A stretch of 64,000 nt of DNA, taken from Thuidium tamariscinum (taxonomy: Eukaryota > Streptophyta > Bryopsida > Hypnales > Thuidiaceae). Each line of letters starts with the position of its first letter. Positions within the stretch are counted from its first letter, which is position 1. The position numbers and the translations under genes are program-made. The notes beneath the pieces are model-generated. The model had not been told where the DNA came from. It did no database searches and saw nothing but the letters and a program-made list of their open reading frames with translations. This document shows, in pieces, positions 1-11,671 of the stretch. The stretch is from positions 2,557,501-2,621,500 of the forward strand of contig OX344749.2 of assembly GCA_947034885.2 (NCBI GenBank). The letters run 5' to 3'.

Positions 1-238
1 AAAAAAGTGATTTTTTCTGATCTGCCCAAACTGCCCGAGTTGAGAAACAAACAACGTTTTATGCGATAACTTTTCAACCATGTAGTCAAAAGTCATGAAA
101 ATTGTTGGGCTTTGAAGATACTCCTTGTCCACACCTTCTATTAAAGTTTGGTTCCAAAATATGTAAATCTCTAGCCACACGTACCTGCCCAAAATTGCTA
201 TGTTGCCAAAAAAGGCATGTTGGTCCTTTAGGTGTTAA
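1..238 (-). mobile_element. Terminal part of a TTAA-flanked (piggyBac-type) element
   Basis: This stretch is the reverse complement, at clear but imperfect identity, of 8169-8400. It ends with CTTTAGGTGTTAA, where the other copies end with CTTTAGGGGTTAA. The left part lies outside the window, so only one end is seen. It belongs to the repeat family that fills 4.9-9.1 kb. Confidence 0.55.
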
Positions 239-1823
239 AGATTGCAATGAGGTATAATTCCTTGTAGAGTTAGTAAATGACAGCTGTATCATTTAATATC
301 TAAAATAAAAATTGTATATAAAAATTTGTTGGATTTATAGGAAGATATTAACTTTATTTGTCAAAATTGATTGAGAAATTGACAAGAATTTGATAGACAT
401 TGCAATATTGATTGCATTGACAAAAAAACAGAATTTTACAAGTTGTGGCTGTCATTTTGGAACTATTCTGTCAAAAAATTTGTAGATTAGGGCCCATTTC
501 CCTTGTAGTGTGATTTAGTATTTCATTAAACTTTTAATTAAACTTAAGAAGTTTTACAGTGAAGTTTTTACATGAAAACTTTTGAATATACAATGTTAGT
601 TATTTTGGCATATTTTTAGAGAGAAGCACTTTTAATAAATTTACAATTATTGTTTTAGAAAGTGCAACATACAACTAACTATGGAAGAACATTCATGTTT
701 GCAAATTTACACCTACATTTTAAAAGATTAACCTTGAGATTTATTGATCATCATAGCAAAAGCTAGCTTCACCAAAAACTTTCATCAAGAAAATTTGAAA
801 GGTACTTGCGCAGTTGTTGGTTGTAGTGCAATTCTTCAAATAAATGTCATTTCCTCTGGAAGTTTGCGTGGCTTTAGGTTATGATCCAAGCTTCAATGAC
901 ATGATTGCTTAGCCATGATTGTCACTAAAATGCAAGAACCATTATAAAGGCCATGTTTTGGGGCAATATTGTTAAAGTAAAAGATAAGATCAAGCAAATA
1001 GAAGTAATTTTTAAATTATAAATCAATATAAATAAATTTAATTTTTTTATTTTCTAAAATTCAATTAAAACTTTGAAGTTCTATAACTTCTACATTGTAG
1101 GTCCAAACATGACAAAACAAAGTCCACGCTCTCCTCCTTGCCAAAAGCTTTTTAATGGCACCATAAATACCACCACGGGATGTAGGGCTTGTTAGATCTT
1201 GGTGTGATAAACAAACAAAACAAACTACTAAATTTAAGATATCGACTTTTGAATTCAAAAACTCAAAAAGTAATTTTATTTTTCTTTTGAACCAATAATG
1301 TGAAAGATACCAAATTATTTATTTATTTTATTAATTCAAGAAATTCAAAAATTATTATCATTTTCTTTTTTTTCCCAATGATGTGCAAGATAATTAATTT
1401 TTGAATTTTTTTAATCAATTTTTTTAAAACACTTTTACTTTACTTCGGCAACAACACAAGGTACATAAAACTTTGAAATTCAATAACTTCCATACTATAT
1501 GTTCAAATGGCACAAAACAAAGCTTATACACACATCCATCTTTGTGGGGGGCTCTCCAATGGTACCAAGAATTCCACACTTTCACTAGGAGATGTACAAT
1601 TTTTAAGATTTCAAAATGTCAATCAAAATGAACAAACTAAAAACTAAAACAAAACAAACAAATAAACAAATTTAAGGTGATGATATATTTTTTAATTAAT
1701 AAAATTAATAAAATAAAATATCAAAATTTTACTTTCTACTAAAAATATTACTTTATCTTGATAAAAATAAAAATAAAAGTATAAATTTATATATAAGTAA
1801 CTAATACCAAAGAAGGTTGTTCT
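239..1823. other. AT-rich intergenic DNA with a diverged direct repeat
   Basis: No coding region is supported here. Two diverged direct copies of a stretch of about 190 bp are visible, near 1068-1250 and 1468-1690. Both start with a phrase like AAACTTTGAAATTCAATAAC and contain ACAAAACAAAG, followed by a CTCTCC block and AATGG(C/T)ACCA. The rest is AT-rich with homopolymer runs. Confidence 0.4.
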
Positions 1824-1923
1824 TTGATTGCATATTCATTTAGATTATACTATTAGTAATATTTTCTTAATATATATCACCAAAATTGATTTTTTAAAGG
1901 AAAATCTTGGAATTACAACTCAA

Positions 1924-3771
1924 ATGGATTTACTACAGACAACACGGAATCGGATTCTTCAAGAAATGTTGAGACCATTGTCAATACTTGGAAAAAAATA
2001 TAAAGTGCTAATTATGGATACTACAACTACAAGGTTGATGTCCCAATTATTTAAAGATTATGAGATATATGAAGAATATATCTCCAAACTAGAAAGTTTA
2101 CACAGTACAAGGTCTCCCAATTCAAGAATTGATGCGATATATTTCATCCAACCTTCAATACAAAATGTTAAAAGATTGATCAAAGATATACAAATGCATT
2201 TTTACAAAATGACATACGTGTTTTTTAGTACACCTATTGAAGAAGGGTTGTTGAAGGATATTACAAAAAAACAATCTATTTTGAAGCATATTGGTGGCCT
2301 CAAAGAGATTAATTTAGAATACTTTGTCGTCAACAATCAAGCATTTACTACAAACAATCATGAGATTCTCAACTATATGCTTGGAGAAAATACTTTTGAA
2401 GGATTATATATTGTTATTGATACTATAGCCACTCGCCTTGTCACTGTATTTGCTTCCATAAAAGAATTTCCACATGTTCGATATCAAATTGGTTTACATG
2501 ATGATGCAACATTTAATGATTGTATTCCAGCCAAAGTAGCTGCAGCATTTTGGAATGAATTCATTAAACGCAAAGAAAAGTTTTCAAAATATCCAACCTC
2601 TGAAACTTGTGACTTAGTAATTGTAAATAGATTCACAGATCTTACAGCATTGCTAAGACATGATGTAACCTATGGTGTACTATGTCGTGATACATTTTTA
2701 GTGCAAGATAATGTACTATTATATGAATCTACTACAAATGAAAAAAAAAATTGCATATGTTTGGATTGGCGAGATCAATTATGGATGGAGCTACAATATA
2801 TGAATATCAAAGATGCAAAGACTACAATTGAAAGGAAAAAAGAAGAATTCATTGCCAATAATGCATCAATGCAATACAAATTAGCAAAATTACATGGCTC
2901 TAAATATGAGCAACACATTAGTGATACAAAATCTCTCAAAAAAATAGTGTCTTCAATTCCAGCATATATTAATGAATATCCTATTATTACCTCTCATTTA
3001 GATATTATAAATGATTTGATTAAGGTAGTGGAAGAACGTCAATGGATTGAGATTTCAAATTTAGAAATAAAAGCCATGGAAGAAAATCTCAACACTAATA
3101 CAATCCACAAATTGCAAGAGTTTTTTAATGCAAGTACCAACAACATCAATAGGGATGACAAATTGCGATTGATTGTGATTTTCTTCATCACATGTTTTTA
3201 CAAACTATCTTCTAAAAGATACAATGATATTATGGAACTGGCTAGACTTAATGAAGAAGATAAAAAATTATTATCTTATTTGGAGTCAATTGTTGGAATT
3301 TGGAAAAAAAAAACAATCTTAGATCAAACACTAATTAGTTATCTTGCTCATAGTCTACATCAATGCCAATTATCAGAAGAAGAATATCCTTTTATAAATA
3401 AATCATCATCTAGTGAAGAGAAGCTTATTAAAGACAAGGATTATATGTCAACACGACAACCTTTACAATGGATAGGCAAGACACATGTGAAAGATAATGT
3501 TGAATGTAAAGCAACAAGTAAAGGTAAAAAGATTGAAATCCAATCTCAAACAACTTCAATTCTTCCTCATAACATTTTACAAAGGCAAAGACATCAAAAA
3601 AAGAAGTTGGTGATTTTTGTTGTTGGAGGAATATCTAATTCAGAAATAGGTACTATTGAAAAATTGGCTTTTGAGTTGAAGCATCAAATAATTTTGGGTT
3701 CTACTCACCTTGAGGACCCTTCTGAATTCCTTTATAAATTACAAAGTGCTGCAATATCTAAGGTGCATTGA
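1924..3771 (+). CDS. Intronless Sec1/Munc18 (KEULE-like) syntaxin-binding protein
   Basis: The 615-residue frame is uninterrupted. The open frame continues upstream to 1828, but the first ATG is at 1924 and gives the expected family start MDLLQTTRNRILQEML. Family landmarks in order are KVLIMD (domain 1), DAIYFIQPS, YVFFSTPIE, INLEYFVVNNQAF, ATRLVTVFASIKEFPHVRY, a degenerate equivalent of the LxILDR motif (DLVIVNRFTDL), and a C-terminal block with VIFVVGG and IILGSTHLEDPSEFL. Sec1/Munc18 proteins clasp syntaxins and promote SNARE assembly; the plant member KEULE acts in cytokinesis and secretion. Plant KEULE proteins are about 660 residues and their genes have many introns, so an intronless full-length copy suggests retroposition. 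Codon use is AT-rich like the surroundings, and no stop or frameshift was seen. The family assignment is firm; whether it is expressed is unknown. Confidence 0.85.
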   Translation: MDLLQTTRNRILQEMLRPLSILGKKYKVLIMDTTTTRLMSQLFKDYEIYEEYISKLESLHSTRSPNSRIDAIYFIQPSIQNVKRLIKDIQMHFYKMTYVFFSTPIEEGLLKDITKKQSILKHIGGLKEINLEYFVVNNQAFTTNNHEILNYMLGENTFEGLYIVIDTIATRLVTVFASIKEFPHVRYQIGLHDDATFNDCIPAKVAAAFWNEFIKRKEKFSKYPTSETCDLVIVNRFTDLTALLRHDVTYGVLCRDTFLVQDNVLLYESTTNEKKNCICLDWRDQLWMELQYMNIKDAKTTIERKKEEFIANNASMQYKLAKLHGSKYEQHISDTKSLKKIVSSIPAYINEYPIITSHLDIINDLIKVVEERQWIEISNLEIKAMEENLNTNTIHKLQEFFNASTNNINRDDKLRLIVIFFITCFYKLSSKRYNDIMELARLNEEDKKLLSYLESIVGIWKKKTILDQTLISYLAHSLHQCQLSEEEYPFINKSSSSEEKLIKDKDYMSTRQPLQWIGKTHVKDNVECKATSKGKKIEIQSQTTSILPHNILQRQRHQKKKLVIFVVGGISNSEIGTIEKLAFELKHQIILGSTHLEDPSEFLYKLQSAAISKVH

Positions 3772-4950
3772 TTTCAAATGTTGTGAATAACTAATTAGTC
3801 TTGAAATGAATACTTATGAATAGTGACTTTGAAGTTAATTACTAGCAATAAACTAGTATTTGTAACCTGAAAACATATTTTTTATAAAAATAAATTGTGA
3901 TTTTAAATAGACAATGAAATCAAATAAACAACAAAGTGATTTCTTAAAGCAAAGCTTTAGTACCTATATGTAATTATTTTTGTTTATAAAAATGAAATAA
4001 GAATTTACAACATTTCCACCTCTACCATTGTATACTTTGTACGCCAATGAGCTCCAAATCATATAAGAACATTTACTTTCTACATACTAAAATGTTTATA
4101 GGAATTCTAAATAATTATCAATTTTTTTTGTATTTTGATATTTAATTTGACACTCATTTATGATATATAATAAGCTAAATCTAATTCAACACATTTGATG
4201 TTGTTATAACCAAAACTCTTAGATAGATCTTTCATTCAAATTTTTACTCTTCAAAATCAAACTTCACTTGATTAAAAGGTAAAAATCAATTTGGTTATAA
4301 ATCTTTTATTGTAAATGTATGGTCAATAATGCATACATGTGAATAAATTTTGCATCTTATATATAATATTTTGAATCCTCATAGAATTTCAAATGTAAAA
4401 CCACTTATACCATGTAGTGTATTTTCTCATTGATTGTTAATTTCTTAATGTTTGAGTTCTACTTTGACCTTGAAAAACTATGTTTAGTATATTGAAGACA
4501 AACTCATCTAAAAGTTAAATAACATTTTGATACTATAATAGTAAATTATCAATTATTTAACTCAAAATATTAAGGTCCAAATCACAAGCCTAAACCATCT
4601 CTAAACCATAAATATAGCATTTACAACATGTCCAGTGGAAGCATCTTCTACTACAATAGAACCTAATAGGATTTGATTTTTAATAGGTTACAAATTTAAA
4701 TGGCACTTGCATTCATTTATAAATGGGTGACTCTTAAACCTATGGAAGACGATCCATACAAATGAGTTCTTTCATTACATTATAAAATCTAGGCAATATG
4801 TCAAGCCCTTATCTATTTCAAATTGCAATCCTCTTAGGAAAGAAAAGAATTCAGAAAAAACTAATTACAATGGTCTATTCTATCTATCTACATTCTATAG
4901 TAGCGTTGTAGATCAAATAGATAATTTTAGAAGTTTTCATAAAATTATGC
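3772..4950. other. AT-rich intergenic DNA
   Basis: I see no gene and no clear element here. AATAAA-like strings near 3846 and 3889 could serve as polyadenylation signals for the Sec1-like gene, but such strings are expected by chance at this composition. Confidence 0.3.
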
Positions 4951-5722
4951 TATAGGAGAGGGCTCTAAAACCGACCAGGCATTTTCAACCATCTAGTAGG
5001 GGTTGTGAAATGGACACTTGAACCGGGGGGAAATGAATTGTGGATTACAATAGAACTTGATTAGATCTATCTTTACTTCTTCAATGGATGGTTTAAGACC
5101 CACACGGGGTTCATTTCTATCTAAGTGGCTAGGTGTTTACTAATTTAATAGTCATTTGACTCCATAGCTACCCGCAAACTAAAAAACCTCATAACTTTTG
5201 ATTCATTAATCCAAATGGAATGATTCAAAGCTTCCCATGCCTATATAAACCTAAAGAAACAATTTGAAATATCTCTTTTTAAAAAAAAGTTTTTTTGAAG
5301 AAGTTTTTTCAGTTGCTTGGGCTGCCCGCCGAATAAAGAAAACAACATATCCTACCATAACTTTTTAATTGTGAAGTCAAAAGTTATGAAAATTATTGGG
5401 CCTTAAAGCTACTTTTTGATTACACATTGTATCAAAATTTCAAAGAAAAATAAATAAAAACTCCATCCGTAATGAGCTGCCCCAAAAAATTATAATCTCA
5501 AAAAACATTGTTCCGGGCTTTAGGGGTTAAATTAATAGACACCTAGCCACTTAGTTAGGAATAAACAAAGTGTGGTTCTTAAACCATCCATTGAAGAAGT
5601 AAAAAAATCTCATCAACCTCCATTATAATCCAGAGTTCATTTTTCCAGAGTTCACATGTCCATTTCAAAGCCCCTATTGAATGGTCGAAAATGCCTGCTT
5701 GGTTTTAGAGCCCTCTCCTATA
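4951..5722. repeat. Long inverted repeat with a TTAA-bounded interior
   Basis: The arm at 4951-5148 (starting TATAGGAGAGGGCTCTAAAA) is the inverted, roughly 80-85% identical partner of 5527-5722. The interior, 5149-5526, is bounded by TTAA on both sides (5145-5148 and 5527-5530) and is a reverse copy of the family seen at 8169-8530, ending CTTTAGGGG. This is either a foldback element or one element inserted into a palindromic one. Confidence 0.6.
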
Positions 5723-7122
5723 CTTGTTATATGAAGGTAGGGCAACCCATCTAGACATGTGCCTTAAGTGTTTTATATGGCTTGGAGATTCTACTCCATA
5801 GCCTATTTTGTAATATATCACAGACACAAGTAGCACATTCAAAAGCATCTACTAGCAAGTTTGTGATGAAACAAAGGGGAAGTTTAAGGAACAAATAGTT
5901 TTCGGTGTATAGGCAAATTGCTTTAATCTCTAAAGGATCAAGCTTCATTTTTGGCAACATAGCAATTTTGAGTAGGTACTTGTGACTAAAGATTTTATTA
6001 TTTTTGGCATCATAGCAATTTAGGACAACTCACTATAGATGGACTTTTTTTTTCTTTGAAAATTTGAAACAATGTATGCCCAAGGAGTAGCTTTAAGGCC
6101 CAACAATTTTCATAGTTTTTGACCTCATGATAAAAAAGTTATGGCATGACAAGTGATTTTCTCTACTCGGTGAGTAGTCCAGGCAACTCAAAAAACTTCT
6201 TCAAAAATATATATTTTTTAATTGAAAATTGAAACAAATTCTTTGAACTTTTATATACATGTGAAGCTTTAAATCATTCCATTTGGACTTATGAAGTTTT
6301 TTGGGTTGTCCAGATTGCCCACCAAATCGAGAAAATCACTTATCATACCATAACTTCTTAACCATGAGGTCAAAAGCTATGAAAATTGTTGGGCCTTAAA
6401 GCTACTCCTTGGGCACATGTTGTTTCAAGATTTCAAAGAAAAAAAACTCCATCCGTAGTGAGCTGCCAAAAATTGCTATGATGCCAAAAAAGGCAGTTTC
6501 ATCCTTCAAGGGTTAAGGCCCAATGATTTTCATAACCTTTGACTACATGGTTAAAGAATTATAGCATAATATGTCATTTTCAAAACTTGACGGGAGCCCA
6601 AAAAACTACTTTTTAGAATCACTTTTAAGAAAAATAAAAAATTGATATTGATTATTTACATTTAAATATATATGGGAAGCTTTAAATCATTCCATTATGA
6701 TTAATGAGACAAAAGTTATGAAAAGTTTAAGTTTATAGATAGGTATGGTTTTTAGAGACTCTATACCTATCCACAAACTTAAACTCCTAATAACTTTTGT
6801 CTCATTAATCATAATGGAATGATTTAAAGTTTCTCATGTACATATAAATCTAAATAATCAATTTCAATTTTATTTTTTTTAAAGTGATTTTCAAAGAAGT
6901 TTTTTGGGCTGCCCGAGCTACCCGTCGAGTTTTGAAAATGACATATTATGCTATAATTCTTTAACCATGTAGTCAATGGTTATGAAAATTGTTGGGCCCT
7001 AAAGCTCCTCATGAAAATGCTATATCAAAATTTCCAAGAAAAAGAAAATAATCTCTAGTCACAATTACCTGCCCAAAATTGCTATGTTGCCAAAAAATGT
7101 AGTTTGGTACTTTGGGTGTTAA
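5723..7122. mobile_element. Cluster of head-to-head TTAA-type element copies
   Basis: Four diverged copies of the same terminal unit alternate in orientation: forward at about 5930-6300, reverse at about 6300-6516 (ending GGGTTAA), forward at about 6517-6755, and reverse at about 6760-7122 (ending TTTGGGTGTTAA). The last two form a palindrome centred near 6757 whose arms are almost identical for about 90 bp (AAATCATTCCATTATGATTA and its complement). Each copy carries the phrase CATAACTTTTGACTACATGG or a close variant about 100 bp inside the end. No transposase is encoded. Confidence 0.6.
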
Positions 7123-8168
7123 ATACAATCACTGTGGAGGGGTAGTTACTGTTGATTGTCAAGGATGGTAGGAAGCTCTTAACCCCAGAACGACCCTGGA
7201 ATTTCCTAAATAGGAGAGCTGCGTGAGAGAGGGAAATTAAAATCAAATTTCACAATTTATCATCGCCAATAGCCGAAGTTGTAACCGTATGGATTGCTAG
7301 TAGAATTTTTGAAGATCATTGGTCAATTTTTTGCCACCCAATTTTTTTCATCAAGTAGAGGACAACATGCAGACACTACACGTCAAAAAAATTCTAAAAA
7401 ACAGGATATATGATTTCCTCACCGATGTCCCAAAGTTCATGGTGTCTTCAACTGCGAATGCATGGGGGTAACAATAATGTATTTATGCAAAAAAATTGGA
7501 GATGAAGACAGTTGATCGGAATGGTGGATACAATATAGACAAAAATAGAAAACTTTTGAGAGGCTAACCCGGGGAAGTGAAGGGTGGCCTTCGCAGGAAT
7601 CAAACGTGGCATGGACCGAAAACGTAGGCTACCTTACCTGGAGCACGAATCCAGTGAAGTGTCCACAGACGGTACTGCCAACAAGGCTGCGGACTAACCG
7701 TTTCTAAAGTAGCTTTGGGCCGTTCTAAGGCCGCACGCTAAAGGACGTTCTACAGGCAATTACCGCAATATCAATCAAGCTACAAATCATGATCAATTCA
7801 ATCCAACAAGGGTGCAAGTATAGTTTGCATACATAATGACAATAACCCAAAACACAAATTTTATGAAATTGCCACAACATTCAAATGTCTTCCAAAATTT
7901 CTCTTTAGCAAAAGAAGAGAGTATCAACATTCAGACATCCTAGGAATCTGAGGTCACAGAAGCGTTTGATGTTCTCTGAATCTAAGGTCACTAAAGGCAA
8001 ATTTCATGAACTACAAAAAGAGGGGCACAACAAATTCAAAACTGTCCTACCTACAGTGACACAAGCCGAGGGAGTGAACACAACGTGCCCGCATTGAAGT
8101 TGCTGTCGAGGTAGGCAACAATCTCATCATCACAATAGGATGACATTGGCACGCCTGCACAGAATCCT
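7123..8168. other. Moderate-GC unique DNA between two elements
   Basis: This kilobase is less AT-rich than its neighbours and lies between outward ends of TTAA-type elements. It has no open frame above about 60 codons that I can support. It may be host sequence, an old untranslated region or a decayed exon stretched between insertions. Confidence 0.3.
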
Positions 8169-9101
8169 TTAACCCCTAAAGGACCAACATGCCTTTTTTG
8201 GCAACATAACTATTTCGGGTAGGTACGTGTGACTAGAGATTTCCATATTATGGGACCAAATTTTAATAGAAGGTGTGGACGAGGAATATCTTTAAAGCCT
8301 GACAATTTTCGTGACTTTTGACTGCGTGGTTAAAAAGTTATCACATTATATGTTGTTTATTTCTCAACTCGGGCAGTTTGGGCAGATCAGAAAAAATCAC
8401 TTTTTTCGAAAATAAAAATTTGAAATTGGTTTTATATATTTATATATATGTGGAAAGCTTTGAATCATTCCATTTGGACTAATGAGTCAAAAGTTATGAA
8501 GAGTTTTAGTTTGCGGGTAGTTATAGATTCCCTACTCTAAAAAAAACTTCGAAGTCCTTTATTTTACTCAATTTTCAATATTTTTGGAAAAAAATAAAAA
8601 CATTGGGTGTAGGTTGTTTATTACAACATTTGAACCATTGGGATTGGCAAGTTTCAATTTCACAAATAAATTTTTAACAATTTAGTATTTTGAATCATTC
8701 TCTACTTCTTTCTACTTACTATTTTTTTTGTACATGTTGTACAATTCCAAATGATTTGAAAATTTTCAAGAATGTAGCCAACTTGAATTGAAGAATGAAT
8801 CCAAAGAGTAACAACCATTTTGAAAAAAAATTCATACAAATGTGGCCCTCTGAATCACAGCTGCCCGGATTTTCGCAGTGGTAAAAAAGGGACTTTTGCA
8901 ACTTCAAACACTAATATCTTGCAATCTACACGGCAAAACTTTCTGAATTTTTTTTTACATATTCTTGAACTAGTAAAATAAAAGATCCTACGGTTACATT
9001 ATTCCAAAAATATTTTTTTTATAAAATTTGATAGTTGTCCTAGAAATGACAGTTTTGGAGTAGTTTTGGTGAAAGCATAGTCAAAGAACTTTAGGGGTTA
9101 A
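8169..9101. mobile_element. Complete TTAA-flanked, piggyBac-type non-autonomous element
   Basis: TTAA at 8169-8172 and 9098-9101 brackets a 925-bp element. Its ends are CCCCTAAAGGACC at the left and, read inward from the right, CCCCTAAAGTTC. TTAA target sites and CCC-starting termini are hallmarks of piggyBac elements. There is no transposase frame inside. The first 230 bp match the ends at 1-238, 5160-5530 and 5930-7122. It lies about 60 bp from the 3' end of the piggyBac transposase relic, so the two may once have been related, but they need not be parts of one element. Confidence 0.7.
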
Positions 9102-9164
9102 GCTTGAGAACTGAACCTATACAAACACAACTTCACTTGAAAACTTTGGTGGCGTACTTTAGAA

Positions 9165-11671
9165 TTGTATGGACCTTCAAATAGCAAGGGCCTTCACACA
9201 TGTAAACACCTTTGCACCCTGGGCAGTATCAAATTTGCTTCTTCCTGCAGATTACGCACTTGGCATGGAGCTTCTCGTGCTTCGCAGAGTAATGGAGGCC
9301 ACGATCGCTACAATTAAAAGGAGTGCCAATGCGCCTAGAACAAACTTCAATATCACACATCCAATTGGCCAATGCATAATGGAATTCTATTCAGGTCATC
9401 AACCGTTTTTGATGGGGCCCCAACTGCATGATTCTTGTATAAAACATAAGCGTTCCCTAAACTGGTGTCAAGAATGAAAAGTAGCAAGCGGTGCCACCAC
9501 TTGTGGGACCGCAACTATGCCATATATTCCACGCGACATTGGTCTACTAAATCAACCCCTCGCATCATCTCTTGGTACTCTAGTAGAATTGGAGAAGTAT
9601 GATATGCCTTTCTACCTTCACGCCTAGTCCATCGATAACACAACGTGCCCTCTACTATCGGATCTACTGAAGTACTAAGAAGGAAGACAAGAATTCTATC
9701 AAACCAAATAATGGCAGACATGCAATGAGACCGGTGCATTTGGACAATAATCCCCCTGCATTCACCAACTACATGTGAATACGGGGCCAAATTCAGAGGC
9801 ATACCTGCTCTGCTGGGCAGGACCGTACCTATAGCTAGGAAACCCTGTTGCCAAAGATTGTCAAATAGTTTTGGTGATGTGAAGAACCGGTCAATTACAA
9901 CCACATGCTCCAATCCCTTCAAGTTAGAGACTAAGGCCTTTACGACCTTCAATCCGAGATCTTTCTTAGTAGTTTGATCCTTTCGTCTAGTATACACCTC
10001 CAAGTTATAAACGTATCTAGATTTACTACTCGCCATACACCAAACCTTTATCATGTATTTGACAGGCTTTGCAGGGTCGTTGCAAGAAATACCGTGCAAA
10101 AAGTGTAGCGTTTTCAATAGTACTTTTTTTTTTCAGGAGTATTTTAAAATTAGAAAAATAAGTTTTAAAAAAAGTGAAAAATATGTTTCATGTATAAACC
10201 TTTAAGAAGAAGGTACCCTAGAAAGGAAAGGCATAGGAAAAATCTCTAAGTAGGAAATCCAGAAAAGTGCAAAATCTCATGAAAATTAGTACTTCCACAT
10301 TTAAATTTGTAAAAAATAGGAAAATCAATTTTAAGAAAAACTAAAAATTGTCCATTTGAGGAAAGTTGATTTTGATGAGATTTGACCAAAAGAACAATCT
10401 TAAAACCATCATCATTGTTCAAAAATTGCGTGCCCAAAAAAAAAAATTGTACTCATGTGGAGGATATAAAAAAACATATTTTTAGATTTCTTTTTGGAAT
10501 TTGTAGGTTTTACACCTATGCAAATAGACCATGAAAGTTTTGTTTTCAAATCATTTAATTAAGACACTGCGAACATAATGGTAACCATAAACGTATTTAT
10601 GTGACAACTCAACAAAAATGTTTTTTAAATATAAAATGATTTTTTTTAATTTCTAAAAAATAAGGGATCTAATAAGCTTCAAGTTAGGTATGTTCAATAA
10701 AAATTTCATGTTCATTGGACTTAATCTCCAAAAGTTATAGTGGAAAACAAAAAAGTGGTTCGCGGTGTGACGTGAAATAGTACCGGTGTTTCTTGCAATG
10801 ACCCTGCAAGCATATATTGCTTTATAGAGCACCTCCTACCGCGATGGGGAATCATTATCTCATCTACACAAAGATGAGGCTTGCAGTTGTACAACTACTT
10901 GCACGTTTGAACAAATGAATTCCAATAACCATCGCACCTTTGCGATTTTGTCGTACTTCAGATCTGCTTTCTCTACCACTAATGCTGAGTTGTCCACTAG
11001 GTGGATATTACGGCAAATTTGTTCAAATCTGGCTCTACGCATTGCGGCCTTGATGAGGGGACAACCAAAGATAGACCTCTTCTCCCAATATAACCGATTA
11101 TTGGGTAACTTCTTCAAGCCCATATATATACATATGCCTAACCAACAATGAAGCCCTTTTGCGTCACATCCTCCCATTTTTGCCCACTGTTACATTTTTG
11201 AGGATTATCGTACTTTGGTTGCTTGGCATAATGATTTGTTTGGTCACAAATCATCTTCAATGTGCAAGCAGGCCAATACAGTTCGAAAAACTCATGTATA
11301 GGCACCGGTTGACGCTTTTGGCGATGAACAAGACCAGAAGTAGGGCCGTTGAAAGGAAAATGATTACGGAGAAGAGTTGTACTAAGATCCTGCTAATGCT
11401 GTGGAGCATACCTATGTTCAAACCCTAATGAATCAAAATCTAAATCAAGTACATGAAGATTACTATCTTCTACAAATTTGGGATCGGGTGAATGCAAGAA
11501 AGACTGAGCAGTTTGCGTAGCGTTTTGCATAATACTGCCTTTCAGCCAGTCAGTACTATGAGTACTGTGATTACTAGACTGTAGAAACCAGAAGCACTGT
11601 GCACCGTTGATAAATGCAGAGATTTCGTGTACAGTGGACAAGTGTCCATGAATCGTGGAGTTGGCATTCAA
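9165..11671 (-). pseudogene. piggyBac-type transposase, decayed and split by a MITE
   Basis: Reading the minus strand from 11671, family landmarks appear in order: FFELYWPACTLKMI with TNHYAKQ (about 11250), the GICIYMGLKKLP and YW block (about 11120), VDEIMIPHRGRRCSIKQYM (about 10866-10810), KPVKYMIKVWC (about 10070), VVVIDRFFTS (about 9900), RGVDLVDQ (about 9550), KWWHRLLLFILD (about 9500) and a C-terminal cysteine-rich finger (CVIC, YCPGC, CEGPC; about 9270-9180). The three Asp expected for the piggyBac DDD catalytic set are present, in VDE, VID and GVD. Lesions are TAG at about 11393 and at 9515-9517, a frame change near 11150, another near 9375, TGA at 9229-9231 inside the finger, and a 731-bp insertion at 10074. 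It cannot make a working enzyme. The start is uncertain; 5' exons may lie up to about 11985. Confidence 0.85.
10074..10804. mobile_element. MITE of the GGGTC...GCAAGAAA family, inserted in the piggyBac gene
   Basis: This 731-bp AT-rich element has 20-bp terminal inverted repeats: GGGTCGTTGCAAGAAATACC at the left and GGGTCATTGCAAGAAACACC read inward from the right. It is flanked by the direct repeat TGCA (10070-10073 and 10805-10808). Removing the element and one TGCA restores the piggyBac reading frame across QYMLA-KPVKYM, so the insertion is unambiguous. It has no coding capacity. Two relatives lie at 19919-20646 and 27862-28464. Confidence 0.85.

Noticed and set aside
9169-9477. Plus-strand frame of about 100 codons
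   Set aside because: It is antisense to the C-terminal cysteine-rich finger of the piggyBac relic, which explains its sequence.
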